In this document: in pieces, positions 1 to 8,066 of the stretch
Numbering within the stretch: the stretch's first letter is position 1
How the letters are laid out: every line of letters starts with the position of its first letter
Assembly: GCF_003054705.1 (NCBI RefSeq)
Contig: NZ_QAYX01000023.1
Coordinates: 248,001 to 312,000 of the forward strand
Source of the DNA: Opitutus sp. ER46
Lineage (GTDB): Bacteria; Verrucomicrobiota; Verrucomicrobiia; Opitutales; Opitutaceae
Direction: 5' to 3'
DNA: 64,000 nt
The notes under the pieces: model-generated
The model's database searches: none
What the model saw: only the letters and a program-made list of their open reading frames with translations
Told to the model about the DNA's origin: nothing
Made by a program: the position numbers and the translations under genes

Positions 1-1
1 A

Positions 2-481
2 GCACTGCGGGACTGCGTGGCCTCGCTACGCGCGAGCCGGCTCGATGGCGCGGTGCGCGAGTGGGTTCGGGCGGACCGGCCGTTCCTCGGCGTTTGCCTC
101 GGCATGCAGGCGTTGTTCGAGCACTCGGAGGAGGGTGGGGTGAAGGGACTCGGCGTTTTCGCGGGCCAGGTCGTGAGATTCCAGCGCCCGCGTGAGTACA
201 AGATTCCGCACATGGGCTGGAATACCGTGCGGTTCATGCAGGCTGATTCGCCGTTGGCCGCCGGACTTCCCGCCGCCCCCTCATTCTATTTTGTGCACAG
301 CTTCCACTGCGTGCCGGCCGACCCGACGCTCGTATTGGCTGAGTGTGACTATGGCGGCGCGTTCTGTGCGGCGATTGGGCGGGGTCGTGTGTTCGCCACC
401 CAGTTCCACCCGGAGAAGAGCCAGGCGAACGGGCTGCGCGTGTACGGCAATTTTGCCGCCGCCGCGTGCACTCGCGGCTAA
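2..481 (+). CDS. hisH: Imidazole glycerol phosphate synthase glutaminase subunit HisH (3' part)
   Basis: This is the C-terminal part of HisH, the glutaminase that feeds ammonia to HisF in histidine biosynthesis. The reading frame is open to the left edge of the window, so the true start lies outside. A class I glutamine amidotransferase pattern is visible: the nucleophile elbow GVCLGMQALF with its cysteine, a conserved KIPHMGWN segment typical of HisH, and the His/Glu pair in FHPEKSQ near the C-terminus. The segment PSFYFVHSFHC also matches the family. The next gene is citrate synthase after about 180 bp, so no further his gene follows on this strand. The identification is strong; only the N-terminus is missing. 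Confidence 0.93.
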   Translation, partial: ALRDCVASLRASRLDGAVREWVRADRPFLGVCLGMQALFEHSEEGGVKGLGVFAGQVVRFQRPREYKIPHMGWNTVRFMQADSPLAAGLPAAPSFYFVHSFHCVPADPTLVLAECDYGGAFCAAIGRGRVFATQFHPEKSQANGLRVYGNFAAAACTRG

Positions 482-663
482 TCCCGCCGCCTTGCGGTTC
501 CCATGTTCTCGCGGCCGCCCCGGCCGCCGCGTGCGCGTTCTGGGCGCGCCCTATTAGCGGCCGATCAATATGCCTAACTCCATGTTGATGTTCTTCTAAT
601 AGGCGATCTGGCGGCATCTTTCCTTTGCAAGTGGCCCCGTTCTGAGTTCGTTCCGGAACTACT

Positions 664-1968
664 ATGCCCACGTCCGCTATCCTTAAGGTGGATGACAAGG
701 AATACCCCTTTCCCGTCATCGAAGGTACTGAGGGGGAGAAGGCCATCGACACGCGAACCCTGCGTGCGACGACCGGTTTGATCAGTTACGACCAAGGCTA
801 CGGCAACACCGGCTCCTGCGAGAGCCAGATCACCTACCTTGACGGTGATAAAGGCATTCTGCGGCACCGCGGCTATCCCATCGACCAGCTCGCGCAGTAC
901 AGCGAGTTCGTCGAGACCGCGTACCTGATCATCTACGGCGAGCTGCCGAACCCGAAGCAGCGCAAGGAATTTGGCCAGCTGCTCCGCCGCAACGCGCCCG
1001 TCGAGATGCAGGCGCAGAAGATTCTCGAGGGCTTCCCCACCAACGCGTCCCCGATGGCCATGCTGTCGGCGATGGTGGCCGCGCTGCCGGCCTACCATCC
1101 GGAACTCGCGGCGAACAATTTCGAGAAGGACCTGAAGACCTTCGATCTGGCCGCAGGCATGGCGATCTCGAAGATCCGCACGATGGTGGCGATGATCTAT
1201 CGCTACACCCACGGGCTGCCGTTCGTTTTTCCAAAGCAGGAACTGCCGTTCTGCGACAACTTCCTGCACATGATGTTTTCGGAACCTTACCAGGACTACA
1301 TCCCGGTGCCTGAGGTCTCCAAGGCCCTCAATCTCGTGCTCCTGTTGCACGCCGACCACGAACAGAACTGCTCGACGTCGACGGTACGCATGGTCGCTTC
1401 GAGCCAAGCCAATCTTTTCACGTCGATGTCGGCGGCCATCAGTGCGCTCTCCGGTCCGCTCCACGGCGGCGCGAACGTAGCCGTCATGCAGATGCTGCAG
1501 CAGATCCACGACGATGGCGACGACGGCTCGCGGTTCATTGAGGCCGCCAAGTCGGGCAAGAAGGGCTCGCGTCTGATGGGTTTCGGCCACGCGGTGTACC
1601 GCAACTTCGACCCGCGCGCGAAGATCGTTGGCGCCGCCTGCGACACCCTCCTGAAGCGTCTCGGCATCGATGATCCGCTCCTCGCCATCGCCAAGCACCT
1701 CGAGGAGGCCGCGCTCCGCGACGATTACTTCATCTCCCGCAAGTTGTACCCGAACGTCGACTTCTACTCCGGCATCATCATGCGCGCCATCGGCATTCCG
1801 ATGAGCATGTTCACGACGATGTTCGCGATCGGTCGCGCGCCCGGATACATCGCCAACTGGCACGAAGTCGCTTCCGATCCGAAGGGTCGTATTTACCGCC
1901 CACGTCAGATCTATCAGGGCAAACTCGCGCGCGAGTATGTGCCCATGGCGCTCCGCGGGGAAAAGTAA
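664..1968 (+). CDS. gltA: Citrate synthase (type II, hexameric-like)
   Basis: Condenses acetyl-CoA with oxaloacetate to citrate in the TCA cycle, in the cytoplasm. The 434-residue length fits bacterial type II citrate synthases. The catalytic triad can be placed: His267 in GPLHGGAN, His309 in GFGHAVYRNFDPRAK, and Asp366 in VDFYSGI. A further conserved stretch HADHEQN lies around 229-235. The N-terminal 50 residues include GLISYDQGYGNTGSC, typical of the small N-terminal domain of this class. It stands alone, with its own 5' region of about 180 bp and a strong intrinsic terminator 24 bp after the stop, so it is probably monocistronic. Confidence 0.97.
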   Translation: MPTSAILKVDDKEYPFPVIEGTEGEKAIDTRTLRATTGLISYDQGYGNTGSCESQITYLDGDKGILRHRGYPIDQLAQYSEFVETAYLIIYGELPNPKQRKEFGQLLRRNAPVEMQAQKILEGFPTNASPMAMLSAMVAALPAYHPELAANNFEKDLKTFDLAAGMAISKIRTMVAMIYRYTHGLPFVFPKQELPFCDNFLHMMFSEPYQDYIPVPEVSKALNLVLLLHADHEQNCSTSTVRMVASSQANLFTSMSAAISALSGPLHGGANVAVMQMLQQIHDDGDDGSRFIEAAKSGKKGSRLMGFGHAVYRNFDPRAKIVGAACDTLLKRLGIDDPLLAIAKHLEEAALRDDYFISRKLYPNVDFYSGIIMRAIGIPMSMFTTMFAIGRAPGYIANWHEVASDPKGRIYRPRQIYQGKLAREYVPMALRGEK

Positions 1969-1991
1969 CCGCTCCCGGATTTGTCCAGCTG

Positions 1992-2022
1992 CGCCCGGCC
2001 TGCCTCGTGGGCCGGGCGTTTT
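1992..2022 (+). terminator. Intrinsic terminator after gltA
   Basis: A 9-bp perfect GC stem (CGCCCGGCC / GGCCGGGCG, 1992-2000 with 2010-2018) with a 9-nt loop is followed directly by TTTT. It lies 24 bp past the gltA stop and ahead of the next ribosome binding site, so it should end the gltA transcript. Confidence 0.8.
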
Positions 2023-2085
2023 GCGTATTTCCCCGCCCCGGTCTGGCGGCAACTTTCCCGCGGGCGGAGTGTCCAATTTCCCGCT

Positions 2086-2094
2086 GGAGGAGGG
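2086..2094 (+). promoter_or_regulatory. Strong Shine-Dalgarno site fixing the lipoprotein start
   Basis: GGAGGAGGG lies five bases before the ATG at 2100. It selects this start over the more upstream in-frame ATG at 2007, which falls inside the gltA terminator stem-loop. Confidence 0.75.
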
Positions 2095-2099
2095 AATCT

Positions 2100-2555
2100 A
2101 TGAAGCTCAAGAATTTCGGAAAAATTGGACTCCTGCTCGCCGCCGTGCTCGCACTGGCGGGCTGCAATACGTTCGAATCCCGGGCGCGGGAAAAGGCGCA
2201 GGTGTACGAACGCCTGCCCGTCGACACCCGGCAGCGGTTGCAGCAGGGGCAGATCAGCATCGGCGACTCGCCGGACATGGTCTACATCGCCCTCGGCTAT
2301 CCCGACGAGCGGCGCGAGACGCGCACCCTGCAGGGCGAGCAGACGTTGTGGATCTATCGCACGTACTGGCAGCAATACGAGGGGCGCGCCTGGGTTGGCT
2401 GGCGGCGCGTGATCATCCCGGTGCGGGGCGGGCGCGGCTATATGGTCGTCCACGAGCCGGTCACGACCGACGTCTACAGCACTCACGCCGACGACACGAT
2501 TCGGGTGACGTTCGAACGTGGCGCCGTCGTGGCCGTCGAACAGCGCCGGAGTTGA
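2100..2555 (+). CDS. Small outer-membrane lipoprotein, unknown function
   Basis: A 151-residue secreted protein. The start is chosen from a strong ribosome binding site and because it gives a clean lipoprotein signal: MKLKNFGKIG, then a hydrophobic stretch ending in the canonical lipobox LAGC, with the lipidated cysteine at about residue 22. The mature part is soluble and basic/acidic mixed, with ISIGDSPDMVYIALGYPDE resembling the start of SmpA/OmlA-type small lipoprotein domains, where a GMT/GDS-plus-hydrophobic motif precedes a short beta structure. That resemblance is an inference. The C-terminal half is rich in Tyr, Trp and Val and ends in a beta-like VTFERGAVVAVEQ. It is not in an operon: gltA terminates before it and the next gene is convergent. 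Confidence 0.75.
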   Translation: MKLKNFGKIGLLLAAVLALAGCNTFESRAREKAQVYERLPVDTRQRLQQGQISIGDSPDMVYIALGYPDERRETRTLQGEQTLWIYRTYWQQYEGRAWVGWRRVIIPVRGGRGYMVVHEPVTTDVYSTHADDTIRVTFERGAVVAVEQRRS

Positions 2556-2680
2556 GGCTCGTCGATGGCGATGTCGGCGTTCACGCCGCTCTCAGCTGTA
2601 ACCGGCGATTACTGACCGCCGTGGGCGGCGCGAAGATCTGCGCGCAAACTTGCGCTCTCGTCAGCGGCTCCTGCCCTCGG

Positions 2681-3412
2681 TCAGCTCTTCGGCTTCTCCG
2701 GATGGAAGATCTCGTCGGAGCTGAGCCCGGTGAGCTCGCTGAGGCCGCGCATGAGTTTCCAGAAAACGTACATGAGGACGACCATGCTGGGGATCACGAT
2801 CACCGGCCAGACGAGGATGTGCATCTTGCCCAGCTCGGCGTTGAACTCCGGCGTCGCCGGCGGGCTGCGCAGGATCCAGCGCGCGAGGATGAAGTTGAGA
2901 ATCGCGCTGCCCACGAATGCGAACGCCAGCCACAGGCTGGCGTTCCGCAGCAGCCGGTCGAAGGCCGGCATCGTCTGCCGCGCCTCAAGGGCCGCCGTCA
3001 CCTTCTCCACGTCCACGATCTGCTCGTTCAGGAGCAGCTCGCGGACCAGGGGCTTCTTGCTGCGCAGGGACAACAGCACGGCCGCCCCGATCACCAGCGG
3101 CACCGCGGCGTCCTTGATTGCGAAACCCAACCCGCCGACCTTCATCAGCCCGAGCCCGCCCGAGAGCAGCACGCTGATGAAGCCGAGGATCGAGAGCAGG
3201 TTGGTCTTCCGGCGGACCAGCAGGTCGTACACGCCGTAGGCGAAGGGAAACGCGAGCGCGACGAGCAGCCCCCACAGTGGCCCTAGGAAACGGTCCGTGC
3301 TGAACTTCATCAGGATCACCGTCGGGATGACGATGTTGCACAGCAGGTTCAGCAGGACGTTCTCTCTCTTCGGTGGCGGTTTCGACACAGGTGGTGGATT
3401 TTGGGCTAACAA
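2681..3412 (-). CDS. Integral membrane protein, VC0807-like
   Basis: A 243-residue polytopic membrane protein. After a short proline-rich cytoplasmic N-terminus (to about residue 18) there are five or six hydrophobic segments, including NLLCNIVIPTVILMKF, LWGLLVALAFPFAYGVYDLL, ILGFISVLLSGGLGLM, AAVPLVIGAAVLLSL, ASLWLAFAFVGSAILNFILA and MHILVWPVIVIPSMVVLMYVF. The arrangement and the YDLLVRRKTN loop resemble the poorly characterised VC0807 family; no catalytic motif is visible. It is transcribed leftward, divergent from pdxJ, and convergent with the lipoprotein gene at 2100. The function is unknown. Confidence 0.7.
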   Translation of the reverse strand: MLAQNPPPVSKPPPKRENVLLNLLCNIVIPTVILMKFSTDRFLGPLWGLLVALAFPFAYGVYDLLVRRKTNLLSILGFISVLLSGGLGLMKVGGLGFAIKDAAVPLVIGAAVLLSLRSKKPLVRELLLNEQIVDVEKVTAALEARQTMPAFDRLLRNASLWLAFAFVGSAILNFILARWILRSPPATPEFNAELGKMHILVWPVIVIPSMVVLMYVFWKLMRGLSELTGLSSDEIFHPEKPKS

Positions 3413-3490
3413 GCTGGGATCCTCCGAAGCTTGGCAAATTCATTTTCCGGGTTCCCTGCCTCGGTGATTTGTGCCAATGCTGCCCGTCCC

Positions 3491-4237
3491 ATGATCCTCC
3501 TCGGCGTAAACATCGACCACTGTGCGACCGTCCGGCAGGCCCGCTACCGTGAGGTCGGCAGTTGCGGGGGGGCCATCGAACCGGATCCGGTCACGTTCGC
3601 GCTCGCGGCCGAACGCGCCGGCGCCGACGGAATCACTGTCCACTTGCGCGAGGATCGCCGCCACATCCAGGAGCGCGACGTCCAGCGGTTGCGCGAGTCG
3701 ATCGCCACGCGCCTCAACCTCGAGATGGCGTGCACGCCCGAGATGACCGCCTTTGCGCTGAAGCTCCGTCCGGATTCAGTCTGCCTCGTGCCCGAGAACC
3801 GTCGTGAGGTCACGACCGAGGGCGGCCTTGATATCGTGGGCAACCGGGAACGCGTTGCGGCCGTGGTCGATGCCATGAACGCCGCGGGCATCATCACCAG
3901 CCTCTTCATCGATCCGGACGAGCCGCAGATTGAGCTCAGCGCCGCCTTGCGCGCGCCGTGGATCGAGCTGCACACCGGCGCCTATGCCAACGCGTATGGG
4001 ACGCCCCGGCGGGCGGCTGAACTGCAGCGGCTCCGCATCGGGGCGGTGCGCGCGCACGATCTCGGCCTCGCGGTCAACGCGGGCCACGGCATCAACTACG
4101 TCAACATCGCCGAGATTCGCACGCTGCCCCACCTGCACGAACTCAACATTGGCCACTCGATCGTGAGCCGCGCGCTGTTCACCGGCGTCGACGAGGCGGT
4201 GCGCGAGATGCAGGCGCGCATGCGCGGACAGCGCTGA
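3491..4237 (+). CDS. pdxJ: Pyridoxine 5'-phosphate synthase
   Basis: Condenses 1-deoxyxylulose 5-phosphate with 3-amino-2-oxopropyl phosphate to pyridoxine 5'-phosphate, the last step of DXP-dependent vitamin B6 synthesis. The 248-residue length and TIM-barrel signatures fit: LGVNIDHCATVRQAR at the N-terminus, DGITVHLREDRRHI, LNLEMA, CLVPENRREVTTEGGLD, VSLFIDPD-like SLFIDPD, ELHTGAYA, and the C-terminal phosphate site GHGINYVNI and NIGHSIVSRALF. An upstream in-frame ATG at 3431 would add 20 residues unlike the family, so 3491 is preferred. It heads a tightly packed rightward run; acpS follows after 13 bp, the same pairing seen in E. coli. Confidence 0.96.
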   Translation: MILLGVNIDHCATVRQARYREVGSCGGAIEPDPVTFALAAERAGADGITVHLREDRRHIQERDVQRLRESIATRLNLEMACTPEMTAFALKLRPDSVCLVPENRREVTTEGGLDIVGNRERVAAVVDAMNAAGIITSLFIDPDEPQIELSAALRAPWIELHTGAYANAYGTPRRAAELQRLRIGAVRAHDLGLAVNAGHGINYVNIAEIRTLPHLHELNIGHSIVSRALFTGVDEAVREMQARMRGQR

Positions 4238-4250
4238 AGCAGCGACCCCC

Positions 4251-4658
4251 ATGAACCTCGACCTTCCTCCCGGCGGCATCCTGATCGGCATCGGGACGGA
4301 CATCATCGAGGTTGAACGCGTGCGGGGCGTGCTCGAACGGCAGGGAGAGCGTTTCCTCGAGCGCGTGTTCACCGCTGAGGAGCGGGCTTACTGCGCCCAG
4401 ATGGCGCACCCGCACAAACATTACGCCGCGCGCTTCGCCGCGAAGGAGGCGGTGTCCAAGTGCTTCTCGACCGGGATCGGGGCCGAGCTCGGCTGGCGGT
4501 CCGTCTCCATCTATCACGGGCCCCGCCACCAGCCGCTCGTGCGGCTCGACGCCCAGGGCGAGGCGCTCCTGCGCCAGGTGGGTGCGACGCATGTGCATAT
4601 CAGCCTTTCGCATACGGACACGGTCGCCATGGCGGTGGCGGCGCTGGTCCGGGCCTGA
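4251..4658 (+). CDS. acpS: Holo-[acyl-carrier-protein] synthase
   Basis: Transfers 4'-phosphopantetheine from CoA to a serine of apo-ACP, which activates fatty acid synthesis. At 135 residues it is the normal size. The Mg-binding motif GIGTDIIEVERV is near the N-terminus (residues about 12-24), the second conserved block FAAKEAVSKCF is present with its Glu and Lys, and the C-terminal HISLSHTDTVAMA matches the family. It sits 13 bp after pdxJ and 19 bp before the next gene, so it is almost certainly cotranscribed. Confidence 0.95.
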   Translation: MNLDLPPGGILIGIGTDIIEVERVRGVLERQGERFLERVFTAEERAYCAQMAHPHKHYAARFAAKEAVSKCFSTGIGAELGWRSVSIYHGPRHQPLVRLDAQGEALLRQVGATHVHISLSHTDTVAMAVAALVRA

Positions 4659-4677
4659 CCCTCGCATTCCTCCCTTC

Positions 4678-5295
4678 ATGGCTGACGAGTTCTCCCCCCG
4701 TCCCTCGGTCGCGCAGCTCTCGAAGACGCCTTCGTGGGTGATGCTTGGTTTCGTTCTCGGCGCACTGGTGGTCTGGGCGCTACCGCGCCGCGCCCCCGCC
4801 CCGGCGCCGCGTCCGGTTGTGGTCGCCCCGCCTGTGGCCGAACCGGCCCGGCCGGCTCGGCCGCCCGAGGTGCCTTCGCTCACCACCATCGAGGCGGTGT
4901 TCGCCGAATGGTCCTCAGGCGCGGTCTGGGATGACAACCGCACGGAGGTGGCGCTTTGGAACGCGGCGGTTGGCGATTACGTCGAGTTCTATGAGGTGCG
5001 GCGGATCGAAGGCACGTTCTACTTCCGAAGCATTCCCCAGCTCACCGGCGTGCCGCTCCGTCACGGAAAGCCGGCGCCGCCGGAATGTCCGCTGCGCTTT
5101 ACCGAAACCGAGGCGCAGTACCGCGAATGGCTCGAGCATGGCCGCCGCGAGCGGCCGGTGGAGCGCGTGCGCCCCACGGTGGTGTTGCCGCCCCCAACGC
5201 CGCCGAACGTGCAGCCTCGGGTGGAGTCGGTCCCGGTTTCGCCCAACATAACAGGGACCGTGCCGCAGCTGACGCCCGGCGCAGGCAGCTACTAG
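4678..5295 (+). CDS. Membrane-anchored proline-rich protein, unknown
   Basis: A 205-residue protein not assigned to a family. The ATG at 4678 is used because it is the first start after acpS in this frame and gives a single-pass topology: a short cytoplasmic N-terminus, one transmembrane helix at about residues 19-36 (SWVMLGFVLGALVVWALP), and a long Pro/Ala/Arg/Val-rich linker to about residue 65. Then comes a compact folded-looking region (TTIEAVFAEWSSGAVWDDN through FRFTE-like CPLRFTETEAQYREWLEHG), and finally a Pro-rich tail. The central part has many aromatic and charged residues, suggesting a periplasmic domain. It lies in the pdxJ-acpS-nnr run, 9 bp before nnr. Confidence 0.7.
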   Translation: MADEFSPRPSVAQLSKTPSWVMLGFVLGALVVWALPRRAPAPAPRPVVVAPPVAEPARPARPPEVPSLTTIEAVFAEWSSGAVWDDNRTEVALWNAAVGDYVEFYEVRRIEGTFYFRSIPQLTGVPLRHGKPAPPECPLRFTETEAQYREWLEHGRRERPVERVRPTVVLPPPTPPNVQPRVESVPVSPNITGTVPQLTPGAGSY

Positions 5296-5304
5296 ATTTG
5301 CGCC

Positions 5305-6798
5305 ATGCCGTCCGTCCTTGCCTCGTGTCCTCCGGTTCTCTCCTGCGCCGCGGCGCAGGCACTCGAGTCGGATTTGTTCGGCGGCGACGAGGCTCGGGAG
5401 TGGGCGGCCATGAAGCACGCCGGCGCCGCGGTGGCCGCAGGCATCGTCGAGGACCTGCGCGAAATCGGTGGGCTGCGGGCTGGCGTACGTCTGCTTGTGC
5501 TGGTCGGCAAGGGCCACAATGGCGGCGACGCGCTGATCGCCGCGGGTGAGCTGTTGCAGCGCTTCCCCGACGCGAGGGCTGACATCGTGTTTGTCTTTGG
5601 TCCGCGGGGACTGCGACCGCTCGCCGTGCGCGCGTGGCGTGAACTGGCCCAGTCGGCCCGCGAGCGCGTTGGCACCTTGTCCCCGTCCGAGGTCGGCAGG
5701 CAGGGCGCCGCCTATGCGGTCGCCCTCGATGGCGTCTTCGGATTTCAGTTCCGACCGCCGATCGCCCCCGAGGTCGCCGCGCTCCTGCAGGCGGTGAATG
5801 CGCTCCCCATCGCCTTGCGCGCGGCGGTCGACCTGCCCAGCGCTGACCTCTTCCAGGCGGATTTCACCTACGCCACCGGCAGCGTGAAGCAGCCGCTGCT
5901 TGGGAGCGAAGCCGCGGGACGCGTCCGCTACCTCGACTTGGGCTTCTTCCGTGGCGGCGCTGCCGCCGACGCTTCCGATCGGGTGCTCACCGGCGCGCTG
6001 CTGGACCCCCTGCGGCGATTTCGCCCGATGCGCAGCGACAAGCGCACCTACGGCCACGTTTTTCTCCTGGGCGGTTCGCGCAGTTTCCCGGGGGCCATCC
6101 TGATGAGCGCGCACGCGGCGATCCGCAGTGGCGCCGGCCTGGTGACGGCGTTCGTGCCGGAATCCGTGGCCGCGGCCTTTGCCGCCCGGCTTCCCGAGGT
6201 CATCTGGGTGGGCTGGCCGGAGACGCCGGGCGGCGGCCTCGCCCTCGAGGGCGAGCACCTCTGGCGTGAACGCCTCGAGCGGGCGGACGCGGCGGTGATC
6301 GGCCCGGGATTGGGACGTGAACCTGAGACCCTGGCGTTGGCGCAATCGCTCGTCGCCAGCGCGACCGTCCCAGTGGCCATCGATGCCGACGCGCTGCAGC
6401 CGGAGATCGTCCGGGCGCGCCGCGGCCTAGCGCCGCGGGTGGTGACCCCGCATGCCGGCGAACTCGCGCGCATTGCAGGCGCGGCGGATCTGCGGACATT
6501 TGCGGAGGAGACCGGGTTGACGGTGGTCGCCAAGGGCCCCGTTACGCGGATCTGCGCGGGCGGCCCCGTGTATCACTCCTTTTTCGGCGGCCCGGTGCTC
6601 GCTCGCGGCGGCAGTGGCGATCTTCTGGCGGGGATGATCGGCACGCAGTTGGCGCAGCCGTGGGACGACCCCCTGCTCGCGGCGGCGCGCGCGGTGGTGT
6701 GGCATGGTCTCGCCGCGGATGCGCTCGCGCGCGCCGAGGGTGCCGTGGCGGTGGAGACGACCCGGTTGCTCGATTATCTGGGGGCCGTGCTCCGCTGA
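5305..6798 (+). CDS. nnr: Bifunctional NAD(P)H-hydrate repair enzyme (epimerase + ADP-dependent dehydratase)
   Basis: Repairs hydrated NAD(P)H. The N-terminal half is the epimerase (YjeF_N) and the C-terminal half the ADP-dependent dehydratase (YjeF_C/carbohydrate kinase fold); 497 residues is typical for the fusion. In the epimerase, residues 68-75 read GKGHNGGD, where the family usually has GxGNNGGD, so His71 replaces an Asn. In the dehydratase, visible motifs are FLLGGSRSFPGAILMSA, SGAGLVTAFVPE, IGPGLGREPE, DADALQ, TPHAGELARI and GGSGDLLAGMIG, the last containing the catalytic Asp. It is 9 bp downstream of the membrane-anchored gene and 76 bp upstream of dprA. Confidence 0.93.
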   Translation: MPSVLASCPPVLSCAAAQALESDLFGGDEAREWAAMKHAGAAVAAGIVEDLREIGGLRAGVRLLVLVGKGHNGGDALIAAGELLQRFPDARADIVFVFGPRGLRPLAVRAWRELAQSARERVGTLSPSEVGRQGAAYAVALDGVFGFQFRPPIAPEVAALLQAVNALPIALRAAVDLPSADLFQADFTYATGSVKQPLLGSEAAGRVRYLDLGFFRGGAAADASDRVLTGALLDPLRRFRPMRSDKRTYGHVFLLGGSRSFPGAILMSAHAAIRSGAGLVTAFVPESVAAAFAARLPEVIWVGWPETPGGGLALEGEHLWRERLERADAAVIGPGLGREPETLALAQSLVASATVPVAIDADALQPEIVRARRGLAPRVVTPHAGELARIAGAADLRTFAEETGLTVVAKGPVTRICAGGPVYHSFFGGPVLARGGSGDLLAGMIGTQLAQPWDDPLLAAARAVVWHGLAADALARAEGAVAVETTRLLDYLGAVLR

Positions 6799-6874
6799 GG
6801 ACCCGACTCGCGATTGAGGGCGTGGGTAAAAAAACATAGTCGCCACGACTCCTGCCGGCGTCACCTTTGCTTCC

Positions 6875-7999
6875 ATGGCCAACGAGCTCACCGAGCGACA
6901 GGCGTTCCTGATCCTGAACGCGCTGCCCAACATCGGGCCGATCACCCTCAATCGGCTGCTCGCGGAATTGGGCGGCGATCCGCGCGCGGTGCTCGCCGCT
7001 GATCGCAAGCGCCTCGAGGCCGTGAAGGGTGTCGGTGCAGTGATTGCCAGCACGCTGGTGAACTGGTCGGCCCAGTTTGATCTCGCCCGCGAGGAGGACC
7101 GCATGGCGAAGAGTGGCGCCGATTTCATCACCACCCGCGATGAGGCCTATCCGAAGCTCCTGCGGGAGATCCACGATCCGCCGATTGGTCTCTATCGCCG
7201 CGGGGGGTACGACCTTGGCCAGCGCTGTGTGGCCATCATCGGTTCGCGCCGCACCACGCTGTACGGCCAGGCCACGGCCAGGAAGCTCGCCATCGAACTG
7301 GCGCAGGTCGGCTTCTGCATCGTCAGCGGCCTGGCGCGCGGCATCGACACCGCGGCGCACGAGGGCGCGCTTGCCGCGGGCGGAAAAACCGCCGCCGTCG
7401 TCGGCACCGGCATCGATATCATCTACCCGCCGGAGAACCTTGGCTTGTACCGGAAGATCGAAGCAGAGGGCGCGGTGCTCTCGGAGTTCCCCTTTGGCCG
7501 CCGCGCCGACCGGCAGTCGTTCGCCATGCGCAATCGCATCGTCGCGGGCATGTCCGAGGCCGTGATCGTGGTCGAGAGTGACGTCGACGGCGGCGCGATG
7601 ATCACGGCCCGCTTTGCCGGTGAGCAGGGGCGCCTGCTCTTTGCCGTGCCCGGCCGCATCGACCAGAGCACCAGCGCCGGTTGCCATCAGCTCATCCGCG
7701 ATGGCGCCACCTTGCTGACGAGCGTGGACGACCTGCTCTCCGAGCTCAGTTACCTCGACGGTCTCAGGCCGTCGCCGATTCCGCAGAAGGGCAGCGAGGT
7801 TGCCGCTGGCGTGCCGCCGAATCTCAACCCCGAGGAGGCGAGGGTGTACGAGTGTTTCCGGGGTGGGGCGATCATCACGCCGGACGCGCTGGGAACGCAG
7901 ACCGGCCTCTCGTCCGCGCAGATCTCGGCGACGTTGATGATGCTGGAGCTGAAACGGCTGATCGCGAAGCGGACCGACGGGGCCTACGAGGCCCAGTGA
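6875..7999 (+). CDS. dprA: DNA processing protein DprA
   Basis: Loads RecA on incoming single-stranded DNA during natural transformation; it is also widely present in bacteria not known to be competent. The 374 residues show three parts. The N-terminal helix-hairpin-helix/SAM-like region (to about 75) includes LEAVKGVGAVIAS. The Rossmann-like core (about 105-300) includes IIGSRRTTLYGQ, SGLARGIDTAAHEGAL, VVGTGIDIIYPPEN, FPFGRRADRQSFAMRNRI and AVPGRID. The C-terminal winged-helix domain covers the last 60 residues or so (EARVYECFRGGA to LIAKRTDGAYE). It stands between nnr and the S9 peptidase gene with short gaps. Confidence 0.94.
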   Translation: MANELTERQAFLILNALPNIGPITLNRLLAELGGDPRAVLAADRKRLEAVKGVGAVIASTLVNWSAQFDLAREEDRMAKSGADFITTRDEAYPKLLREIHDPPIGLYRRGGYDLGQRCVAIIGSRRTTLYGQATARKLAIELAQVGFCIVSGLARGIDTAAHEGALAAGGKTAAVVGTGIDIIYPPENLGLYRKIEAEGAVLSEFPFGRRADRQSFAMRNRIVAGMSEAVIVVESDVDGGAMITARFAGEQGRLLFAVPGRIDQSTSAGCHQLIRDGATLLTSVDDLLSELSYLDGLRPSPIPQKGSEVAAGVPPNLNPEEARVYECFRGGAIITPDALGTQTGLSSAQISATLMMLELKRLIAKRTDGAYEAQ

Positions 8000-8066
8000 G
8001 CATCGGCCGGAGCGGAGCGCCGTTTTGCCGCTGGATTCCGGCCGGCTGGTTCCGCAGAAACGGGGG

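Noticed and set aside
580-610. TTGATG and TAATAG as a sigma-70 promoter for gltA
   Set aside because: The spacing between the boxes is only about 6 bp, far from 17.
2007-2099. Upstream in-frame ATG for the lipoprotein gene
   Set aside because: It lies inside the gltA terminator hairpin, has no ribosome binding site and would destroy the lipoprotein signal.
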